From Cryptomeria japonica (taxonomy: Eukaryota > Streptophyta > Pinopsida > Cupressales > Cupressaceae): 64,000 bases of DNA. The position numbers and the translations under genes were made by a program. The notes beneath the pieces were generated by a model. It ran no database searches. It was not told the DNA's origin and saw only the letters and a list, made by a program, of their open reading frames with translations. The stretch is taken from NCBI RefSeq assembly GCF_030272615.1, contig NC_081409.1:871838379-871902378 (forward strand). The letters run 5' to 3'. This document shows, in pieces, positions 57,497-64,000 of the stretch (within the stretch, counting starts at the first letter, position 1; each line of letters opens with the position of its first letter).

Positions 57497-58603
57497 ATGT
57501 CTCAAGAACAAATCATGCCATCTACAGATACCATTCTTCCTCCTCGAAGAAGCACAGTCTATGAACAAATCCAGCAAGTGGAAGATGGATCAGATACAAA
57601 ATCAACACAAAATATCAAAATAGTATCCATCATCAAAGATTTATTTTCACCATACAACATACCTATTTACAGCACAGATAGAATCTGGGATGATGCCTAT
57701 GAGATAGATTCCAATGAATATGAATGGGGTACCTACTCCGATGCTGCTACAAATATCCTGGATGATACTGATTCTATATCCCTTTCTTCAAAAGAACATA
57801 ACGCAGAAGATAGACCTCTTGAATTTGGACCACAACATATCTATGATGCCCAGGAAAGCAAACATAAATATTACAAACAAGTCTATGTGGAAGATGATAC
57901 CATTGAAGACCTCAATGAAACCCTGGACTTTTTTAAAACCAAGACCCATCATGATGAAAACTCTATCCTAACACTTACAGTAGCTGAATTTGATCCACCC
58001 AATGATTCCTTACCACTTGTCTTTCCTGACCTCATCGATTGGGATGAACCTGAAACACATAATATACCAATTTTCCCAGATGATGAATCTATTATCCATT
58101 ACCTATGTACCGTACATCCAGAAATAGGCTCTACCAGTGAACAAAATAACGATGTTTGTCAATCAGGGAGTGCTAAGTCTCTCAATCGCAAAAATACATC
58201 AAATAAAGGATTTGATGCTGAAAACCAGTCAATGGCAGCTCTAGATCATAAAAAAGTAAAAATAAAGGACGCATCTGAGGGTGAAAACCTTTTTAAGGCA
58301 CCTAACGATGGGAGACTTGACACTCTTCCTGAACATTTTCATGAGCGATCACCCATTTTGATTGAGCCCACTCAATCAATAAACATTGGTACCACAGAAG
58401 CAGCCAGAAACATACACCTTGTAGAATCTCTGATAGAGGAAGAAAGATCAACATTCATCATCTTCTTTAAAGGACAACAAATTAACTTTGCTTGGTCATA
58501 TGCTGATATGCCCAGAGTTGATCCACACTTAATCATGCATCACTTGTCCCTTTCTACAGGAGTCAAACCAGTCAAGCAAAAGCTACGCAAGATGAATCCA
58601 TAG
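57497..58603 (+). pseudogene. E9 acidic linker and start of RT
   Basis: 368 residues to a TAG at 58601-58603, where the next codon continues RT (MNP then VALM). The first 300 residues are Asp/Glu/Ser-rich and disordered looking (WDDAYEIDSNEYEWG, DLIDWDEPETHNIPIFPDD). The end has the RT approach block FAWSYADMPRVDPHLIMHHL and VKPVKQKLRKMNP, as in Tat elements. Linker function unknown. Confidence 0.8.
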
Positions 58604-59896
58604 GTGGCACTCATGGTCAAAATTGAACTAAAGAAACTACTAGATGTCAAATTCATCCAACCCATTGACTATGCAGAATGGATTTCCAACATCGTTCCAG
58701 TGTCAAAACCAGATAGTAGTATCAGAATATGCACTGACTTCAGGGACATCAACAAAGCTTGTCCAAAAGATGACTTTCCTCTATCAAGTATTGATATAAT
58801 TGTAGATCTCACAGCAGGCCATGCAATGCTCTCATTAATGGACGGTTTCTCAGGCTACAATCAAATCAAAATAGCTCCTGAAGATCAAGACAAAATAGTA
58901 TTCACCTATCCTTGGGGAACGTATTGTTGGAATGTTATGCCTTTTGGCTTAAAGAATACAGGAGCCACTTATCAAAGAGAAATGACAACAATCTTCCATG
59001 ACATGATGCACACATTTATGGAAGACTATGTGGATGATTTACTAGCTAAATCCTTCAACAGAGCTGAACATCTTGGCATCCTAACAAAGATTTTTGATTG
59101 ATTGCAGAAATTCCAAGTCCGGCTCAACCCTAAGAAGTGTGTCTTCGGGGTTACATCAGGCAAGTTACTGGGCTACATAGTCTCAGCTAAGGGTATTGAA
59201 GTTGATCTGGCAAAGGTACAAGCTATTATGGACTTGCCCCCACCATAGAATATCAGTCAACTCAGATCTCTACAAGGATGACTTCAATCAATCAGGCGAT
59301 TTATCACTCAACTAGCAGATAAAAGTCTACCATTTAACCATTTGCTACACAAAAATGTACTGTTCAGATGGGAGGCTAAGTGTGCAGAATTTTTTTACCA
59401 AATCAAACAGTATCTAATGAATCCACCAGTTCTAGTACCACTAGTCGCAGGAAAACCACTTATTCTATATATCTCAACAACAGATATTTCACTGGGGGCA
59501 CTATTGGCATAAGAAGATCAACAAGGAAAAGAACGAGCTATATACTACATCAGTAGGACATTGAATGGCTATGAGCTCAACTATACATTCATTGAAAAGG
59601 CTTGCCTAATAGTGGTTTTTGCATCTCAGAAGTTCTGACATTATATGCTAGCACACACTATAAAGCGAGTGGCAAAAATTGATCCTCTCAAATATTTACT
59701 CAGCATGGTAGCTCTCACAGGCCGATTGGCTAAATGGGTCATGATTCTCAGTGAATTTGACATCCAGTACATAGAAAGATGAGCCATCAAAGGACAAGCA
59801 ATTGCAGATCAACTGGCTGAAGCACCACTCCCAGGTAAACACACCATGGAAATCGAATTTCTAGACAGGGACGTTCTTGCTCTTTCTACCAAACAC
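58604..59896 (+). pseudogene. E9 reverse transcriptase and first RNase H
   Basis: RT 58604-59101: FIQPIDYAEWISNIVPVSK, FRDINKACPKDDFPLSSID, MDGFSGYNQIKIAPEDQDK, MPFGLKNTGATYQREM and catalytic YVDDLLAKS. TGA near 59099. Then the RT thumb (VQAIMDLPPP, TAG) and RNase H (LILYISTTDISLGALLA with TAA, YELNYTFIEKACLIVVFA, TGA) to about 59890. TGA near 59279 also. Normal Tat arrangement. Confidence 0.88.
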
Positions 59897-60520
59897 TAGA
59901 CCCTATACTTTGATGGATCCTATACACAACATGGTTCAAGGGATAGCATTCTGTTCATTACTCCTGAAGGACACACTATGCTAAGATCATATAGGCTTAT
60001 GTTTCCATGTACAAATAATGTGGCTAAATATGAAGCATTGGTCATAGGCATCAAAATGGCCGTCGAATGGAAAATCATAGAGTTAAAAGTCTATGGAGAC
60101 TCACAACTGGTCATCAATCAAATCAACAACAACTATCAGACAAAGGATGACAAGCTACTACCCTACAAATGAATGGTGGATGACTTCAAATAGTATTTTG
60201 TGCAGATCACCTTCGAACAAATACCAAGGTTGAACAACAAAGCAGCCGATGCAATGGCTACTATCGCTTCACTACTACAAATACCAGAGCAACAGAGTCA
60301 TTATGAGTTCCTGGTAGAGAAACTGTTCTCCCCCGCCTATGACCACTCTGAATCCCATGTTATCTATGCCTTGACTAGTTCAGATTCTTCGTTATATGGA
60401 CCAATATACGACTACCTCAAGCATAATATCTTACCCATTGACCAATCCCATAACCAAAAACATAACTTTATCCAACAAGCTACTCGTTACACCCTTACTG
60501 CTGATACTTTGTATCATTGA
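59897..60520 (+). pseudogene. E9 second (archaeal-type) RNase H
   Basis: TLYFDGSYTQHGS, PEGHTMLRSYRLMFPCTNNV, KYEALVIGIKMAVEWKI, LKVYGDSQLVINQINNN, DDKLLPYK: Asp, Glu and Asp of a second RNase H fold, the marker of the Tat group. A TAG at about 59897 precedes it. TGA near 60170 and TAG near 60190 split it. LNNKAADAMATIASLLQIP then leads to integrase. Confidence 0.88.
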
Positions 60521-61648
60521 GGTCTCAATGGTACTCTTCTTCATTGCCTTGATCGTAATGATTCCGATTCTACTTTACACGAGCTTCACGAAGGTATTTG
60601 TGGCACACATTCAAGTGGCACTACTCTTGCTAAAAAGCTTCTATGGATGGGATACTACTGGCCTACAATGGAGAAGGACTCATATCATTTCGCCAAGAAA
60701 TGTCCTAAATGCCAGATCCATGGCAATCTGCTACATGCACTAGCACAAGAACTGCAGCCGTTTACCACATCCTAGCCCTTTTGTCAGTGGGGACTGGACC
60801 CAGTTGGCAAAATTCATCCTTCATCTTCAAATGGACACAAGTTCATTATAACTGCAATAGAATACTTTACTAAATGGATAGAAGTAGTTCCCTTGACCAC
60901 AGTAACCGGGAAACAAATTGCCTCTTTTATCCTAAATTATTTGATCTATAGATATGGTATTCCAAGTTCAATCATCACAGATAATGGACGACCTTTCAAA
61001 AACTAAGATGTATAGGAATTATGTGAAAAATTCAAAATCCAACATAGGTTCTCTACACCATATTACCCACAGGGAAATGGTCAAGCAGAAGCATCTAACA
61101 AGACATTACTGAAAATCCTAAAGAAAACAGTAAATGATGTAGGCAAAGATTGGCATGTAAAACTCAATCCAACACTTTGGGCATACAGGACCAGCATCCG
61201 CACACCTACAGGGGCAACACCATAGTCATTGGTATATGGATCAGAAGCCATTTTACCCCTAGAGGTAGAAATTCCATCTCTCAGAGTCTCTTTGAAAGGT
61301 CTAATCCCAGATGAAGAATATCAAGTTAACCGACTACAAGAACTGGAACTATTAGATGAAAGATGCCAACATGCTTATACTCATCTCAAAGCATATCAGC
61401 AATGCATGTGCAGGAGCTACAATCACAAGGTCATTCCCCGCAACTTCAAGGTTGGTGACCTAGTCCTCAAAGAAAATCCAAGAAATCAGCAAGATCGAGA
61501 AAAGAAAGAGAAATTTGAACCTAACTGGTTGGGTCCCTATGTCATCATATCAGTCTATGGATCAAGTGCCTATCAGCTAACAAATTCTGAAGGCAATGTG
61601 CTCGACGACCCAACTAACAGCATTCATCTGAAGAAGTACTATACTTAA
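60521..61648 (+). pseudogene. E9 integrase
   Basis: Zinc region LHEGICGTHSSGTTLAKKLL, FAKKCPKCQIHGNLLH (TAG near 60773). Core: first Asp in WGLDPVGK, second in IITDNGRPFKN (TAA and TAG follow), Glu in GNGQAEASNKTLL. TGA near 60518 and TAG near 61223 also break it. C-terminal 61229-61648: YGSEAILPLEVEIPSLR, NFKVGDLVLKENPRNQQ, WLGPYVIISVYGSSAYQLT; ends HLKKYYT with TAA. The triad is intact. Confidence 0.88.
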
Positions 61649-63045
61649 AGTAGCTTAGTGCACGGAAAAAGCCAAAAACAAACAAAAAAATCAAAAAATC
61701 TAGAAAAAGCAAAAATATAGAGTACAATAAAAACAAATGGTGAAAACCTAGTAAACAGGCGCCCTTGTGAAAGAACGGCTCCTCTATCTATCTCCATGTC
61801 ATTTTATCCATTAAAACACTATCAGCCATCGCCCAACACTTAGCATATATCCATTTAGGACATACTTAGCGTAGTCACTATCCTGGGTTATCCATCTGTA
61901 TCTATCCTCTTACCGCATTCCACCATGGCTTGGAAATCATTGTACATAATCATATCCAGAGGCACACTCAGCTAGGGGCATTAATTGGTTCAAAAACTTG
62001 CAAACATTCCAAACATCACAAAATATCACAAAAATCAGAAGCATGACATCCAACAAACAACACTACGCTTCATCACAACAACCAAAATAAAAACAATTCA
62101 CACAAATATCAAGGATGGATAATTTTCTAAAGTACTAGATGTTGCATTCTTGCATAAAGTATTGACTAGTTTTTCATTTTGATTTTTTTGGATTCTCTTC
62201 CTTGTCTCACTAAATGCTTCACAGCTAGAGATCATGGAGAAACTCCAATATTTTTTTAGTCTTCTGTCTAGGAGGCGATCACTTATACTATGTGAATATT
62301 TGCCTCGAGATGTGATACATCACATATCACTGAAGGCCTTATTCCATTTCACGCATATAAATGATCTAATCTTGTCTGTTTACGCAATACGCACTCAGGT
62401 CGTCCTAGTTCAATTATACCTTGACGCTTGTGCTATCTTGCAAAATCAAATATCATGTAAATTTTACTCAGGTCATTATGGTTCAATTATACCATTATGC
62501 TTGTATAAATTTTCAACATATCCTAAAAAAATCAATGCTCAGTGATGATATCTATAAAGAAAGCAAACATATGGTTCTATCAGATGGCAAATACAGAATG
62601 AGGGATGCTCCAAAAATAATTAGTTGCATATCATTTTATAATTAGTTGCAGATCATTTTACCAGTAGTTACATATCATTTAAACATCATTGCATATCATT
62701 TAAACATCATTGCATATCATTTAAGCATGTTTGCATATCATTTTAACATCATTACATATCGTATTACATTAAGTGGCATATCAAATCATACATCTCATTT
62801 TCAAGATACATCTCACAGCATATAAAAGCATACATCCTGCATCGCACATTATATCATCTATGTAAACATTACATCATCACAAAGAAAGGAAGTAGCTCAC
62901 ATAAACATGCATCCATATACACATCACATGATCAAAATGGTGCCATATATATCTCAAAACTGATCAAAATGTACAAATGTGTCAAAAACTGTGTCTAGTA
63001 CAAAGAATACAATGCTCAACAAAACTACAACAGAGACCATGTCTC
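61649..63045 (+). other. E9 3' spacer between pol and the antisense ORF
   Basis: No coding frame. Holds two loose copies of an ACTCAGGTC...TTCAATTATACC unit (about 62393 and 62469) and a minisatellite at 62625-62790. Otherwise plain AT-rich DNA. Confidence 0.65.
62625..62790. repeat. Minisatellite, about 20-base unit GCATATCATTTAAACATCATT
   Basis: Around seven units with drift, the best-conserved part ATCATTTAAACATCATTGCAT between 62670 and 62740. Low-complexity, non-coding. Confidence 0.8.
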
Positions 63046-63046
63046 T

Positions 63047-64000
63047 CAAGTATGACTATCTCCTGATGGAGATGGTCTCGCTCCAGATGCACCTATCCCT
63101 GGATCTCTAAGAGGGTCCTGTCTTGGTGGCCCCATCACCCCTCGGCTCTCAGACCGTGACCCAGTAGCTTGAGATCGGCTGGATCTCGACTGAGCAAAAC
63201 TTTGTACTCACCAATCCCTGGGTACTACAGCCTCATAATGCTGCCTATAATACTCCACCTCCTGCGCTCTCAGCGCCAACTCTCTAAGGGTGTCTCTCAT
63301 GGGACCACTTGCCATTTCTCTCTGTATGCTCGCTAACACCTCCCCCACTCTCCCCTCTCCACCAGCTCCGATAGCCAATCCTCCTCTCCCCCTGTCTATC
63401 CTCCCCTGTCTAAAAGCTCTATCCACACCTCTCCTCCCTCTATCTCCTCGCCTCCCTCTGGCTCCTCTACCTCCTCCTCCTCTATCATCCCCATCATCTC
63501 CATCATCTCCCCCATCTCCCTCCTCCTCATCTGAATCAAACGCTGGCCTCATCTCCTCCGGGTCAGAGATCCTGGCCACCGCTCGCGCAGCAAACAAACA
63601 GGCGAACTCATCTGTCATGCCTGCATCCTGGATCTTCGAGGCATAGTCCCATATCTGTCCAGCCAACCCCACAAACTCCTCTATCACCACCGCACTATCA
63701 ATAGTCGGCCCCCAATCTGCTATATCCTGCTGCTGTCGTGCATAAAGGCACGCTCCCTGCGGAATACCCTGTTGGAGCCCGAACTGCCTCAAAACTCGGG
63801 TCACTAGGAATCTCTCTATAATGAATGGGGTCCTCCCAATCAGGTACCTCATCATAAATATAAAGGGCATCTCCACCCCATCCTCAGCCCACACCTCGTA
63901 GCCTGTATACGGTCGCCAGGTGACCATATCAATATCGTCCAAAACCCTCCTCCAATGCTCTAATTTGTCCAGCTTACGCTGGACAACTAGACCTCTATAT
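63047..64000 (-). CDS. Antisense ORF resembling the plant mobile domain (PMD), 5' end outside window
   Basis: On the minus strand an open frame enters from the right edge (GLVVQRKLDKLEHWRRVLDD then TWRPYTG) and runs to TGA at 63208-63210. WRPY, MMRYLIGRTPFIIERFLVTR and RVLRQFGLQQGIP resemble the plant mobile domain of MAIN/MAIL and transposon proteins, where RQFG-x-QxIP is a recurring motif. The tail is Asp/Glu- then Arg/Gly-rich (GGDDGDDGDDRGGGG). Past the TGA the same phase stays open for 54 codons (to 63046), so the TGA may come from CGA. The segment is GC-rich against AT-rich surroundings. Extra sense or antisense ORFs behind pol are known in Tat-group elements. Function unknown. Confidence 0.65.

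Larger units (their letters stand above)
49638..64000 (+). mobile_element. E9: Tat-lineage Gypsy retrotransposon, right end outside window
   Basis: 5' LTR 49638-51118; primer site TGGCATCCACTGTGGGG; leader with the TAGCGCAT array; ORF1; gag (one intact frame); protease with G-patch-like motif; acidic linker; RT; two RNase H domains; integrase; long 3' spacer with antisense PMD ORF. A second, archaeal-type RNase H after the first is diagnostic of the Tat group. It inserted in E8 (left flank AAAAT). The 3' LTR and flank are not in the window. Pol has 7 TAG, 6 TGA and 2 TAA stops by my reading. Confidence 0.9.

Noticed and set aside
63290-63646. Plus-strand frame of 118 codons, Pro/Ser-rich
   Set aside because: Mirror of the Arg/Gly/Asp-rich minus-strand frame; low-complexity shadow.

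Overview
The window looks like a stretch of intergenic nuclear DNA from a plant with a large genome. A gymnosperm or another big-genome seed plant is plausible, but I cannot name the species. I see no host protein gene, rRNA or tRNA. Almost all of it is a nest of LTR retrotransposons, recognised by paired LTRs, target-site duplications (TSDs), a tRNA-Met-type primer site (TGGTATCAGAGC) or other primer sites, purine tracts, and decayed Copia and Gypsy proteins. I call the elements E1 to E9.

Layout. 1-2197 is AT-rich intergenic DNA. E1 (2198-11876, +, TSD GTGTA) has Copia-type ends but no pol; it carries one very long Gag-like reading frame with a coiled coil, three zinc knuckles and a novel C-terminal half. 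E2 (about 3976-8824, -) is a complete Tork/Tnt1-like Copia inserted in that frame. E3 (12218-19317, -) is a complete Copia with 1.24 kb LTRs. E5 (about 19600-25796, -) is a second pol-less element with a related coiled-coil Gag; its 3' LTR is missing. It is split by E4 (20902-23532, -), a small non-coding LTR element.

E7 (26507-44406 and beyond, +) is an old Tat-like Gypsy. E6 (27958-41016, +, TSD CCTAG), a chromovirus with LTRs above 4 kb, sits inside E7's 5' LTR. E8 (44407-49637, +), a Copia related to E3, sits inside E7's internal region. E9 (49638 to beyond the right edge, +), a Tat-lineage Gypsy, sits inside E8. E9 has a leader packed with a TAGCGCAT motif, an ORF1, gag, protease with a G-patch-like motif, reverse transcriptase (RT), two RNase H domains, integrase, and an antisense ORF resembling the plant mobile domain (PMD).

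How the parts relate. E2, E3, E6, E8 and E9 carry the usual capsid, protease, integrase, RT and RNase H set, all broken by stops or frameshifts except E9 gag. E1, E4 and E5 have intact ends but no enzymes and must have been moved in trans. E1, E3 and E5 share the primer site, and E1 and E3 also share the GATG(C/T)CAAAGGGGG purine tract; an E3-like Copia is the natural candidate helper. Premature stops are strongly biased to TAG and TGA, as expected from deamination of methylated CAG (CHG) and CGA (CG) codons, so the nest has probably been silenced for a long time.
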